This document shows, piece after piece, positions 1-8,214 of a stretch of 64,000 bases of DNA. Source of the DNA: Ruminiclostridium papyrosolvens DSM 2782 (lineage in GTDB: Bacteria; Bacillota; Clostridia; Acetivibrionales; DSM-1351); contig NZ_CP119677.1 of assembly GCF_029318685.1 (NCBI RefSeq), positions 1,977,001 to 2,041,000 on the forward strand, written 5' to 3'. The position numbers and the translations under genes were made by a program. Every line of letters begins with the position of its first letter. Within the stretch, counting starts at the first letter, position 1. The notes beneath the pieces are model-generated. The model saw only the letters and a program-made list of their open reading frames with translations, was not told where the DNA came from and did not search any database.

Positions 1-3000
1 ACACCTGACGAAAAAAAATACGATACATTAAAGGGTTTGCTTGATGAATTAATAGCAAAGAAAGCAAAGGCCACAACCAATGATGAAATTAAGGCACTTG
101 AAAATGACATTGAAAAGGTTAGAATAAACCTTCAGCTATTCGCTCAAAATTCAAGTAAGGCTCTTACAGGTGAACAGGCAGTAAGTGATTTTTATAAAAA
201 CAGTGTGCTGAAATCCTATATTGTCCCTGAAAATGTTAAGAGTACTTTAGATGAATTAAATTACCTGTACGATATGGAAAGTAATGCCGGTCAACTTGAA
301 CAGGCAGTAATAAACATCAACAAGGATATGCCGGAAGTAATAAATAGATTAAAAAGTCAGAAGTCGTTGCAAAGTGGTACAGACACAGCCGAAGCCTTGA
401 TAATCGAAAAGATATTTATTGAACAGGCAAAAGATACCGGGGATTTTTCAGAACTTGACAATTGGTTGCAGATAGTAAGAGAAAGGGTAACACCGACAGC
501 ACAGGCATTACAGGCAATGAATATGTTCAAACGATTCACCCCGGAAAACACTCTCTTACAGGCTAAAAAAATTGTTGATGAATCGAGGACACCAGCGGAT
601 AACAAAGAGATAGACAATAAAGCCAAAAGGCTAAAAGATGAACTTGATAATATTCAGGACGATACCGGAGAAGTTGCAAAAGATGCCGTAAAAAAAGCCA
701 AGGAGTTAGAGCGAAAATCACGTGCTAAAAAGCAAGCTATAGAAGGTAAGGACAATCCAAATGGGATATCACAGAAAGATATTGACGATATGGATCCTGC
801 AGAACTTCTAATGGTGAAAATTGAAAGTACATTAAAAGAACCAAAAGCCAAAGAACACGATTTTGTTAATGACATGGTTAATGAGCTATTTAATGTAGCC
901 AAAGAATCTCCTTTACCTGAGAGAGTTACACAGAAGGACGAGCCGTTAAATTTCATGGCACAGGCTATTCAAAATAGGGAGCAGTATAGAAATATATGGC
1001 TTAAAGCAAAGGAAGGTTTAAAGGCTAAATACGAAGGTACGGAGCAATTCAAAATGTTATCGGACTACTTTGAAAAGGGTATCAAACCTACTTTTTCCGT
1101 AAAAACCTTAGATGCTGCAATAGGTAGATACGTTTCCTCTCTGAAATCAAGTAATGGCGAAGGAACTGTCAAAGAAACGAAAACAAGTCTTGATGATATT
1201 GTTAAGAACTACTACAAGGTTGGAGAAAAAACTATTTCAAATATGGTTAATGAAATGGTGGAACGTGCCGGACTTAATAAGCAGGATGCTGCTACACTTG
1301 AAAAATATGTCCGTAACCGTATGCATGTACTGACAAAGGCAAAAAGAGAATCTATTCTTGCTAGTATTTTTAATGAAAAACCACCGCAGGAGGTTGACAG
1401 GCTTAGAACTGTAAGGCAGCTGTCAAACTTGGGAGCATTCAAACATGAAACTTATGCCAACAAAGCTTTTAAAAAATTAAGTGCTGAAGCTAAAAAGATT
1501 GTTGCAAAATCCGGTATTGATTTTGGAAAGGTTGCTTTAAGTAGTGTTGAGAATGAACAATTAAATAAAGTTAAACTTTTAAAGGAAGTCAGCGAGAAGT
1601 TAGACATAAACGATACTGATTTGAAGCTTGTTGTAAATGCCATAAGTGATGAATTTGACAGGGTTCTTGAGAAGAAGAAGGACAGTATAGCTAATGTATT
1701 CTCCAAAAGAGAGATTAAGAAAAAGGCCTTTTATGATAAACTTCTTGATTACTACGATAAAGGATATTTCAACAATCCAAGACTGAGAGAGATTATCGCT
1801 GAAAAAATGGGATTACCAAGTCTTACTGATGGAGCTATGGAAAAGCTTATATCAGAGACAGAACAACTGGCAAAGTTACCAAAGCAAGGTTTTAATAACT
1901 TTGTACAGAGGGAAGAAATTGAAACCCGTATACTCACGGACTTAAAGAACATTGTGCCTGCAAGTTGGTCTAAGAAGGTATCTACAGTACAAGCTATAAT
2001 GCAGCTCTTGAATCTTAAAACGGCAACCAGAAACATATTAGGAAACGAAGGAGCCTACAGGTCAGAACGTGCTGCAAGAAATATAATGGGCTTTATAGAT
2101 TGGGGTAAATCCTTTGTAACCGGACAAAGAGAAATAACATTCAAGAAGGGAACTGATTTATTTAGGGATACGGAAGGCAGATGGAGGTTCGCTAAAGATT
2201 TATTAAAAGCTACAAAGGCAGCATGGAAAGGATATAATCTCTATGGGTTTGAAGCAGATAAGGACGTTAAGCATTTGACAACTTCTTCAAACACATTTAA
2301 GTCAAACATAAACCCATTCAAGTGGATGGAAAAGAGTCTCAATGTTACTCTTAGGGGATTTGATTATGCTGCATACATGAGAGGTTTAAGGGATATGGCC
2401 GGAGAATCCGCATATGTTGCAGGCTTGAATATGGGCTTAAAAGGTAAAGAACTTAAAACCTATGCTGCGGATTATCTTAAAAATATGGACAAAACAGCTT
2501 TTGAGGCAGCTAAAGAATATGGACGAAGGATAACTTTTCAGGACAGTGTAAGTGGAATAGGTGATGCACTTGGGGAGCTTAAAGCTTGGATGAATAAAGC
2601 CGGTACAGGGAATAAGGTTAATAAGCGAGGTATGAAAACCCATGAATTTGGAATGGGTGATGTTATGTTGAAGTATGGCCGGACGTTGGGTGTCATGCTC
2701 CAAAGGTCGCTTGAATTTTCTCCTGCCGGATTTGTAATGAGTGCTATGGACGTACACAACGCTATATCAGCTAAAAGAAGGGGAGAACCTGTAAACAGTA
2801 AGGCAATTACTGAAAGTATATCCAGAGCCGTATTTGGAACAGCAGGCTTTACCCTGATGGGTGCATTGCTTGAATCCCTGGGAATTATTAGCGGTGGAGA
2901 AGATGATTACGAAATGGAGGATTTACAAAGGAAGATAGGCCTTGGGAAATACCGTATAAATACAAGTGCTTTGTTTAGGTATATAATTTCTGGATTTGAT

Positions 3001-3876
3001 AAAAAAGAAGCAAAACCCAAAGATGGAGATTTTATATATACATATGATTGGATACAACCTGTAGCTATGTCTTTTGCATTTGGTGCCAACATGAGTAAGG
3101 ATATTCGTAATAAGAAAAGGTTAACAGCTACTGGGATTTTGGATACTGCCGGAGCAGGAGTAAGTGGAATGATGGACACCATAGGAGAACAGGGAGGATT
3201 CACAGGTATAACCAGATTCATGCAGAAAAAGGATATCGGCGATGCAGTTCAATATTCTGCTCAAAACATGATTACCGGGTTTACGGGAACCTTTAATAAT
3301 CAGTTGAGACAGCTAACAGATAATACCACCCGTGATACTTCCGGAGATAATTTTAATAAGACTTTATTAAATATGATTGCAAACAGACTTCCCGGATTGT
3401 CCAAGAAACTTCCTGAGAAGATAGACGAAACAGGTGAAGTCAAGCAAGTATACAGCGGTGACACAAATTCTCCTTTAAATGTATTTCTTAATCCTGCATT
3501 TGTTTCAAGGTATAAACCAACTGATGGTATGAAGCTTTTAATTGATATTTATGCCAATACCGGAGAAACTAAAATAGCTCCAAGGCAAGTTGAAAAAAGT
3601 GTTACTAAAAACGGTATTAAAATAAATCTTACAAAAGATGAAATTGTTCAGTTCCAGAAGGATGCAGGAAAGTCAACCATGGCAAGATTGGATACTCTTA
3701 AAGATAATGATGCATTTAATAGTCTCAAAACAGACTATGCAAAAGCTGAATACGTTTACCGATTTATGAACAGGGAAATGGAAATAGCACGTAAAAAGAT
3801 TTTGAGAAATATTCCGAACGATGACCCAAGATATATTGAAGGGCTTAATGAAAGAAATAAGAAACTGGGGAGGTAA
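1..3876 (+). CDS. Giant internal virion protein, C-terminal 1,291 residues
   Basis: This is the downstream part of one 1,998-residue reading frame that begins at 60651. Bases 62772-64000 repeat bases 1-1229 and the frame is continuous across the join. No enzyme motif is visible. The first ~750 residues here are lysine/glutamate-rich and mostly helical, and a glycine-rich hydrophobic segment lies near 2820-2900. Size, position behind the tail genes and directly before the lysis genes fit a protein packed in the head and ejected with DNA in short-tailed phages (the role of T7 or P22 gp16). That role is inferred from position, not homology. The TTG at 37 is mid-frame and has no ribosome binding site, so it is not a start. 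The gene ends in a terminator. Confidence 0.85.
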   Translation, partial: TPDEKKYDTLKGLLDELIAKKAKATTNDEIKALENDIEKVRINLQLFAQNSSKALTGEQAVSDFYKNSVLKSYIVPENVKSTLDELNYLYDMESNAGQLEQAVININKDMPEVINRLKSQKSLQSGTDTAEALIIEKIFIEQAKDTGDFSELDNWLQIVRERVTPTAQALQAMNMFKRFTPENTLLQAKKIVDESRTPADNKEIDNKAKRLKDELDNIQDDTGEVAKDAVKKAKELERKSRAKKQAIEGKDNPNGISQKDIDDMDPAELLMVKIESTLKEPKAKEHDFVNDMVNELFNVAKESPLPERVTQKDEPLNFMAQAIQNREQYRNIWLKAKEGLKAKYEGTEQFKMLSDYFEKGIKPTFSVKTLDAAIGRYVSSLKSSNGEGTVKETKTSLDDIVKNYYKVGEKTISNMVNEMVERAGLNKQDAATLEKYVRNRMHVLTKAKRESILASIFNEKPPQEVDRLRTVRQLSNLGAFKHETYANKAFKKLSAEAKKIVAKSGIDFGKVALSSVENEQLNKVKLLKEVSEKLDINDTDLKLVVNAISDEFDRVLEKKKDSIANVFSKREIKKKAFYDKLLDYYDKGYFNNPRLREIIAEKMGLPSLTDGAMEKLISETEQLAKLPKQGFNNFVQREEIETRILTDLKNIVPASWSKKVSTVQAIMQLLNLKTATRNILGNEGAYRSERAARNIMGFIDWGKSFVTGQREITFKKGTDLFRDTEGRWRFAKDLLKATKAAWKGYNLYGFEADKDVKHLTTSSNTFKSNINPFKWMEKSLNVTLRGFDYAAYMRGLRDMAGESAYVAGLNMGLKGKELKTYAADYLKNMDKTAFEAAKEYGRRITFQDSVSGIGDALGELKAWMNKAGTGNKVNKRGMKTHEFGMGDVMLKYGRTLGVMLQRSLEFSPAGFVMSAMDVHNAISAKRRGEPVNSKAITESISRAVFGTAGFTLMGALLESLGIISGGEDDYEMEDLQRKIGLGKYRINTSALFRYIISGFDKKEAKPKDGDFIYTYDWIQPVAMSFAFGANMSKDIRNKKRLTATGILDTAGAGVSGMMDTIGEQGGFTGITRFMQKKDIGDAVQYSAQNMITGFTGTFNNQLRQLTDNTTRDTSGDNFNKTLLNMIANRLPGLSKKLPEKIDETGEVKQVYSGDTNSPLNVFLNPAFVSRYKPTDGMKLLIDIYANTGETKIAPRQVEKSVTKNGIKINLTKDEIVQFQKDAGKSTMARLDTLKDNDAFNSLKTDYAKAEYVYRFMNREMEIARKKILRNIPNDDPRYIEGLNERNKKLGR

Positions 3877-3904
3877 GAGCTTAGAAATAAGCTCTTCTTT
3901 TTTG
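3875..3904 (+). terminator. Terminator after giant virion gene
   Basis: The arms AAGAGCTT and AAGCTCTT form a perfect 8-bp stem with a 6-base loop, followed by a C-interrupted T tract. The stem begins inside the stop codon of the giant gene. The T tract runs straight into TTTTGACTAT, a member of a motif repeated behind other late terminators (see findings). Confidence 0.8.
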
Positions 3905-3968
3905 ACTATTCAAAGGTATATGAAGTGTTAGTTTTAAGATAATAAAACATCTCTGGGAGGACAAATAT

Positions 3969-4373
3969 ATGGATAAATTCAGTGTTAATTCTATAGTAGC
4001 ATTGGTCGCAACAATTTTTACATGGTTATTTGGAACTTGGGATATAGCAATATCTGTACTAGTCACTTTTATGGCACTTGACTATTGTACAGGGCTTATC
4101 AAAGGATACGTACTTAAAAAACTTAGTAGCAATATTGGACTTAAAGGATTGGCACGTAAAGCGGTAATATTTATAGTCTTGATTGTAGCTGTTTCATTAG
4201 ACAGGCTGTCAGGAAGTGGACAATGGGTATTCAGAACTTTAGTTTGTTATTTTTATATTGCCAATGAAGGGTTAAGCATTGTTGAAAACTGTGCCCAGTT
4301 GGGATTACCTATACCCAAAAAAATCAAAGAAGCTTTAATTCAACTAAAGGAAGGGGGGAAGAAAAGTGTATAG
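3969..4373 (+). CDS. Phage holin (toxin-secretion/phage-lysis holin family)
   Basis: A 134-residue membrane protein that would permeabilise the host membrane at the end of infection so that the endolysin reaches the cell wall. It has three or four hydrophobic segments (about residues 7-25, 27-40, 63-77 and 85-100) and a short charged tail ending in KEGGKKSV, as in the clostridial/Bacillus holin family that includes TcdE-like proteins. The start at 3969 has GGGAGG seven bases upstream. Its stop overlaps the GTG start of the endolysin, so the two are translationally coupled, the usual holin-endolysin pair. Confidence 0.85.
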   Translation: MDKFSVNSIVALVATIFTWLFGTWDIAISVLVTFMALDYCTGLIKGYVLKKLSSNIGLKGLARKAVIFIVLIVAVSLDRLSGSGQWVFRTLVCYFYIANEGLSIVENCAQLGLPIPKKIKEALIQLKEGGKKSV

Positions 4374-5070
4374 TGTTAAATTCAAGTACTCGGACGAATC
4401 ATACGTGTACCACAAACTTATTACAGCAGTAAATGTCTTGTGTGCTGCAAAAGGCAAAAACTGTTTATGTACCTCTGGTTACAGGAGTTTGGCAAAGCAA
4501 AAAGTGATTAATGCTCAGTCGTTGGCTCAGAGAAAAAGTCAAGGTGGATATCAATTGTCAAATGGTGCGGTATATACTCCTGATGGCAAGTGTTGGGCAG
4601 CACCTTTTGGTAAATCAAATCATTGCTTTTGTATAGCTATGGATATTACTGATGAGTGGTTCAATAAACTTAGTAATTCAGAATTGAAGAAATATGGTCT
4701 TATTAAGCCCATGTCATACGAACCGTGGCATGTCGAGCTAATAGAAACCCGTGGACTTAGCCAGTTACAAAAAGAAGCAATCAGAGACAGTGTATTGAGA
4801 GGAACAGGTGAAAATGATATGAACGTAAAAGAATTTCAAGCTATGACAGGGTTAAAAGATGATGGAATCGTGGGGCCTGTGACAAAAGCAAAGGCAAAAG
4901 AAATGTTGCAAGTGTGTCAGGAGATACTTGGAAATAAATTTGATAACCCTGAATCTGTTATAAAAGCTTGCATGTCTAATCCGGGCATGTGGACTAAAAA
5001 ATTGAGCGAAGTACCTCACTTGGGGGATTATACTATGAACATAGTAAAAATGATGGGAGGTCGTACATAA
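4366..5070 (+). CDS. Endolysin: M15 (VanY-type) peptidase with peptidoglycan-binding domain
   Basis: A 234-residue lysin. The N-terminal ~135 residues resemble D-Ala-D-Ala carboxypeptidase/L-Ala-D-Glu peptidases of family M15: SNHCFCIAMDI corresponds to the zinc-binding SxHxxGxAxD motif and EPWHVEL supplies the last zinc histidine. The usual glycine of the first motif is a cysteine here. Residues about 151-181 (VKEFQAMTGLKDDGIVGP and following) match a peptidoglycan-binding repeat of the PG_binding_1 type. It starts with GTG at 4366, with AAGGGGGGAA upstream, and overlaps the holin stop. No signal peptide is visible, so release depends on the holin. Confidence 0.85.
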   Translation: MYSVKFKYSDESYVYHKLITAVNVLCAAKGKNCLCTSGYRSLAKQKVINAQSLAQRKSQGGYQLSNGAVYTPDGKCWAAPFGKSNHCFCIAMDITDEWFNKLSNSELKKYGLIKPMSYEPWHVELIETRGLSQLQKEAIRDSVLRGTGENDMNVKEFQAMTGLKDDGIVGPVTKAKAKEMLQVCQEILGNKFDNPESVIKACMSNPGMWTKKLSEVPHLGDYTMNIVKMMGGRT

Positions 5071-5071
5071 T

Positions 5072-5245
5072 ATGAAAGAAAAAATTGCAAAGCTCATAGA
5101 TGTTAAAACAATCGTAACCTTTATTCTGGTTGGTGCCTTAATCGGGTTTATAGCTACAGGAAAATTAGAAGCAAAAGAAATTACACCATTGGCTACTATG
5201 GCTGTATCTTTCTTTTTTGCTGTAAAACTTACGGATAAAAAGTAG
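5072..5245 (+). CDS. Small membrane protein in lysis cassette
   Basis: A 57-residue protein with GGGAGG upstream and an ATG two bases past the endolysin stop. Two hydrophobic stretches (about residues 12-26 and 36-50) separated by KLEAKE suggest two membrane passes with a charged C-terminus (KLTDKK). Position and size suggest a second holin or a lysis modulator. The family is not recognised. Confidence 0.6.
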   Translation: MKEKIAKLIDVKTIVTFILVGALIGFIATGKLEAKEITPLATMAVSFFFAVKLTDKK

Positions 5246-5273
5246 CGTACTAATATATTTTTAATAAAATGTG

Positions 5274-5301
5274 TTTACTTTTCCGGAAAGTGGTATATAA
5301 T
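5274..5301 (+). promoter_or_regulatory. Promoter for antisense RNA
   Basis: TTTACT and TATAAT are separated by 16 bases in an AT-rich stretch. Transcription would start near 5308 and run into the terminator at 5355-5388 without passing any gene, which is the pattern expected for a small antisense RNA facing the toxin-like ORF. Confidence 0.5.
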
Positions 5302-5307
5302 ATAATA

Positions 5308-5388
5308 TAAAGCAAGAGAGCAGTTTATATAAACCACTCTCTTACTCGGCGATTAAGAATGTCCATTATTGGCATTCTTTTCTTTTTT
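5308..5388 (+). ncRNA. Candidate antitoxin antisense RNA
   Basis: About 80 nt run from the predicted start to the T tract after the hairpin AAGAATG...CATTCTT (5355-5379). It contains a second hairpin (5314-5343) and is complementary to the 3' end of the mRNA of the 36-residue peptide on the other strand, including its last nine codons. This convergent, 3'-overlapping layout is that of Firmicutes type I toxin-antitoxin pairs such as txpA/ratA and bsrG/SR4. No expression data are available, so this is a prediction. Confidence 0.45.
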
Positions 5389-5463
5389 ATATGTAACGTA
5401 TAGGGTCACAGTATACATTACAATTCCAAGGGTATAATATACCACTCTAAGAAATATCTCCAT
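5353..5463 (-). CDS. Small membrane peptide, candidate type I toxin
   Basis: A 36-residue peptide with one hydrophobic segment (VVYYTLGIVMYTVTLYV) followed by a charged tail (YKKEKNANNGHS). The start is supported by a very strong ribosome binding site, AAAGGAGGTGAT, and by a stable stem-loop in the leader (5488-5527). Single-span peptides of this size with a basic tail, an excellent Shine-Dalgarno and a convergent small RNA are typical of type I toxins in low-GC Gram-positives. It is the only leftward gene between the lysis genes and 5775. It could instead be a small holin-like or phage membrane peptide. Confidence 0.55.
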   Translation of the reverse strand: MEIFLRVVYYTLGIVMYTVTLYVTYKKEKNANNGHS

Positions 5464-5487
5464 ATAATATCACCTCCTTTTGATAGC

Positions 5488-5527
5488 TTATGAGATAAAG
5501 TGAGGTTTACTTTGTGACATCTCATAA
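5488..5527 (-). promoter_or_regulatory. Leader stem-loop upstream of the small toxin-like peptide
   Basis: The nine-base arms TTATGAGAT and ATCTCATAA enclose a second stem (AAAGT/ACTTT). It lies just upstream of the Shine-Dalgarno in the predicted leader of the leftward peptide gene. Structured leaders that limit translation are common in type I toxin mRNAs; that role here is inferred. A weak leftward promoter (TTGCAA at 5595, GATAAT at 5574-5579, 15-base spacing) lies further upstream. Confidence 0.5.
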
Positions 5528-5657
5528 ACAGTCAATGAGGCGTGATTGACATTTTCTTTCGCCTGTTCTATATATTATCACTTATGGAAAATAATTGCAA
5601 TATATACAAACAAAAAACGAGCCGAAGCCCGTATTTTGTAAAAAATAATATACTAAC

Positions 5658-5699
5658 ACCAAAAGGAGCGTTAGCCCATAGACCACGCTCCTTTTGGAT
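5658..5699. terminator. Strong symmetrical hairpin, probable terminator
   Basis: CCAAAAGGAGCGT and ACGCTCCTTTTGG form a perfect 13-bp stem with a short loop. The A/T ends could act in both directions. It separates the toxin-like locus from the leftward gene at 5775. Confidence 0.6.
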
Positions 5700-5774
5700 G
5701 ACTTCTCTCACGAAACATTTTTTTATGTTTATAATCAAATTATACAATGTATTACAAAATAATACAATCCTATT

Positions 5775-6065
5775 TTAATGATTAATGTACCACTGCTTTC
5801 CCGTGAAGTATAGATAAAACCGTGTACGTCCTGCTATACATTCATATCTGATTCCTGTAAATCCATTCTTTAAAGAGCTGCCACTACAACTTTTAATTAC
5901 TTTATTAATTTTTATTCTTCGACCTTCCCATACAAATGCAGTAGGAATAACTTGCCCGTTTGTTTTTATTACTGCATCTACTTCCAAAAACTCTTTACCT
6001 TCGGTTGTAAGTGAATCATTTTGACTACTATCCTCCCATTGTCTCTGTTCAAACCCAAATGGCAT
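5775..6065 (-). CDS. Hypothetical protein
   Basis: A 96-residue protein with a strong AAGGAGG ribosome binding site. The central part (VIKTNGQVIPTAFVWEGRRI) reads like a small beta-barrel found in short proteins that pair a variable region with 'AFVWEGRRY'-type strands. No catalytic motif is visible. It is a single leftward gene between the lysis locus and the integrase, so it may be expressed in the lysogen. Confidence 0.7.
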   Translation of the reverse strand: MPFGFEQRQWEDSSQNDSLTTEGKEFLEVDAVIKTNGQVIPTAFVWEGRRIKINKVIKSCSGSSLKNGFTGIRYECIAGRTRFYLYFTGKQWYINH

Positions 6066-6271
6066 ACAAAACCTCCTTAATCGAACATGTGTTTGATAAT
6101 ATTATATGACTATACTTTGAAATTATCAATGGAAGGTAATTGGATTCTATTTCTCTATTTATTATACTGAGCCAATATGATACATTAATTGGAATTAAAT
6201 CAATAGCGTGTAAAGTATGGACTTATATGGTATACTTTTCATTGAGTGAATAGACTTCGCGGGTCGACAAG

Positions 6272-6295
6272 AGCGGTGTTCCTGACCGCTTTTTC
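6272..6295 (+). terminator. Terminator upstream of integrase
   Basis: AGCGGT and ACCGCT enclose a 7-base loop, followed by five T. It would stop rightward readthrough into the integrase from the lysis side. Confidence 0.65.
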
Positions 6296-6345
6296 ACTTT
6301 TGAAAATCAGGAATAAAACCTAATACTACAGGAGGTATTAAAATA

Positions 6346-7797
6346 ATGATAGGAAGTATCGAAAAACGTGGGAAGAATAGTTGTCGTTTAATTGTAAGTG
6401 GAGGGATTGGACAAGATGGGAAATATATAAAATATCAAAAAACAATCAAATTCAACTATGACGATGAAAAGAAAAGACAAAAAGAAGCTGAAAAAGAATT
6501 ATCACTCTTCATTGCTGAGATTGAAAAAAATCAGTACATTGAACCTTCAAGATTAACTTTATCAGACTTTGCTGAAAAATGGATAAAAGATTATGGTAAA
6601 ACTAATTTAGCACCAAAAACTTTATACAGGTATGAAGAAATGTTAAATAGCAGAATTTTGCCTGCTCTAGGACATTTAAAAATTGAAAAAATTAAACCTA
6701 CACACTTGCTTGAATTCTATAACAACTTATCTGAAGATGGAATAAGATTAGATTCAAAATATAAGGCAAAAAAAGAATTCAATGAATTACTGAAAACTTT
6801 AGAAATATCTCTTTATGATTTACAGAAAATTAGCCTTGTAGATATTAGAACATTAAAAAGGGTTGCTAAATCTGAAACGATTAGTATGTCTACAGCAGTA
6901 AAAATTATTGATTCATTAAAGCAAAATATTAAAAAAATTAAAATAGAAGATTATTTTGAGGTGATAGAAACGGGAAAACTATCAGATCAGACAATAAAAC
7001 ATCATCATAGGCTTATTTCTGCAATGCTAGAAAAAGCAGTTAAGTGGCAATTATTACTTAACAATCCGGCTGAAAGAGTAGAACCTCCCAAAGTAGTAAA
7101 GGGCGAGGTTCCACATTATGATGAGTCTCAGGCCGTTACTTTATTGAATTATTTGGAGAAAGAGCCTATAAAATTTCAAGCTATGGTTAATCTAGCATTA
7201 TATGCCCAAATGCGAGAAGGAGAAATAATGGGGCTTGAATGGAAAGATATAAATATGAAAGAAAGAACTATTAATATTAGACAAGCAGCTCAGTATATCC
7301 CTAAAAGGGGAGTATTTATTAAAGAACCAAAGAACGAATCTTCAAAAAGAACTGTTACGGTTCCTAAAAACGTTATGGAAATTCTAAAAGAACTTAGAAA
7401 AATACAGATGCAAGAAGAAAAAGAGGCCGGCACTCGTTGGAAGAAAAATAATAATGAGCAAAATACTGATGCAAACGAAGTAAGAAAATTTATTTTTACA
7501 ACATGGGATGGTGAATTAATGCATCCGTATACTCCTACTAAGCAATTTAAAAAGTTCATTGATTTATATGGTTTGCCCAAATTAACTTTTCACGGACTGA
7601 GACATACTGGTATTACGCTACTTCTTGGAAATGGTGCAGATATAGATTCAGTTAGCAGAAGGGCAGGACATAGCCAAAGGTCAACTACATTGAATATCTA
7701 CTCTCACAGTCTGAGAAGTAAGGATGTAGCTAACGCAAATAAATTAGGAAATATTCTTAACAAGAGCAAAAAGGAAAAGCTTGGTAAAAAGGCTTGA
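6346..7797 (+). CDS. int: Tyrosine-family integrase
   Basis: A 483-residue site-specific recombinase expected to integrate and excise the phage at attP. The N-terminus has the AP2-like arm-binding beta-strands (GSIEKRGKNSCRLIVSGG), followed by a SAM-like core-binding domain and the catalytic domain. Catalytic residues read as R in LYAQMREGEIMGLEW, HxxR in FHGLRHTG, H in AGHSQRSTT and Y in LNIYSH. It is longer than most phage integrases (about 360-400) because of an insertion of roughly 75 residues in the core-binding domain (about 145-220) that looks like a helix-turn-helix (LYDLQKISLVDIRTLKRVAK). The start has AGGAGG upstream, and attP follows directly. Confidence 0.95.
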   Translation: MIGSIEKRGKNSCRLIVSGGIGQDGKYIKYQKTIKFNYDDEKKRQKEAEKELSLFIAEIEKNQYIEPSRLTLSDFAEKWIKDYGKTNLAPKTLYRYEEMLNSRILPALGHLKIEKIKPTHLLEFYNNLSEDGIRLDSKYKAKKEFNELLKTLEISLYDLQKISLVDIRTLKRVAKSETISMSTAVKIIDSLKQNIKKIKIEDYFEVIETGKLSDQTIKHHHRLISAMLEKAVKWQLLLNNPAERVEPPKVVKGEVPHYDESQAVTLLNYLEKEPIKFQAMVNLALYAQMREGEIMGLEWKDINMKERTINIRQAAQYIPKRGVFIKEPKNESSKRTVTVPKNVMEILKELRKIQMQEEKEAGTRWKKNNNEQNTDANEVRKFIFTTWDGELMHPYTPTKQFKKFIDLYGLPKLTFHGLRHTGITLLLGNGADIDSVSRRAGHSQRSTTLNIYSHSLRSKDVANANKLGNILNKSKKEKLGKKA

Positions 7798-7830
7798 CTT
7801 TTATTTGTATATAATTAGTTTTATTAACAC

Positions 7831-8127
7831 TTATTTGTTCTTAGTTTTTCCCCAAATTTTCCCCAACACTTAAAAACACCGTAATTTATGATAACATACA
7901 AAAAGCCTAGAAGCTTTACAGCTCTAGGCTTTTCTGTGGCAGGGGAGACAGGACTTGAACCCGCAGCCGACGGTTTTGGAGTGCGCAAAATATATTTATT
8001 TCTTTTTATTTTAAATCGTATATTCTTGATATATCAAGTGTTACATGGAATTCAATTTATTTGTTCTTATCTTTAATATGTAATATTTAATTAAATATTT
8101 TCCCCGAATTTTCCCCAAGTTTTCCCC
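7831..8127. other. attP: attP region with core in tRNA-Trp 3' half and flanking arm repeats
   Basis: The core is 7937-7981: read leftward it is the 3' half of a tRNA-Trp gene, with anticodon loop CTCCAAA (anticodon CCA), the T arm containing GGGTTCAAGTCC, and the discriminator plus CCA. The 5' half of the tRNA is absent, so this is an attachment site and not a tRNA gene. Probable integrase arm sites flank it: TTATTTGTTCTTA at 7831 and again at 8057, and TTTTCCCC repeats at 7846-7864 (two) and 8098-8127 (three). Integration would rebuild an intact host tRNA-Trp. Confidence 0.85.
7901..7936. terminator. Terminator beside attP core
   Basis: AAAAGCCTAGA and TCTAGGCTTTT form a perfect 11-bp stem. 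It can end integrase transcription rightward. Read leftward it sits just after the tRNA-Trp CCA, where the host tRNA terminator would be, so it may be part of the sequence shared with the bacterial site. Confidence 0.7.
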
Positions 8128-8153
8128 GATATCTTTCGATGTATTAAACTAGT

Positions 8154-8181
8154 TTGATTTATTTAATACATGCTATATAAT
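8154..8181 (+). promoter_or_regulatory. Promoter of agrB
   Basis: TTGATT and TATAAT with 16-base spacing lie about 35 bases before the agrB start codon and inside the prophage end next to attP. AgrB therefore appears to have its own promoter, independent of the leftward repressor-receptor-peptide operon. Confidence 0.6.
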
Positions 8182-8214
8182 TATTTTATTAATGATTTTA
8201 AATAGGAGTATAGA

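Noticed and set aside
37-3876. TTG at 37 as the start of a 1,279-residue protein
   Set aside because: It has no ribosome binding site and lies mid-frame. The same bases at 62808 are inside a frame that begins at 60651.
5542-5778. A 78-residue rightward ORF
   Set aside because: It crosses the strong 5658-5699 hairpin, has no ribosome binding site and low-complexity composition.
7937-7981. A tRNA-Trp gene
   Set aside because: Only the 3' half from the anticodon loop is present. Sequence beyond 7981 does not continue the D arm or acceptor stem, so it is an attachment core.
7888-8076. A 62-residue ORF beside the integrase
   Set aside because: It runs through the terminator and attP core, has no ribosome binding site, and part of it is translated tRNA sequence.
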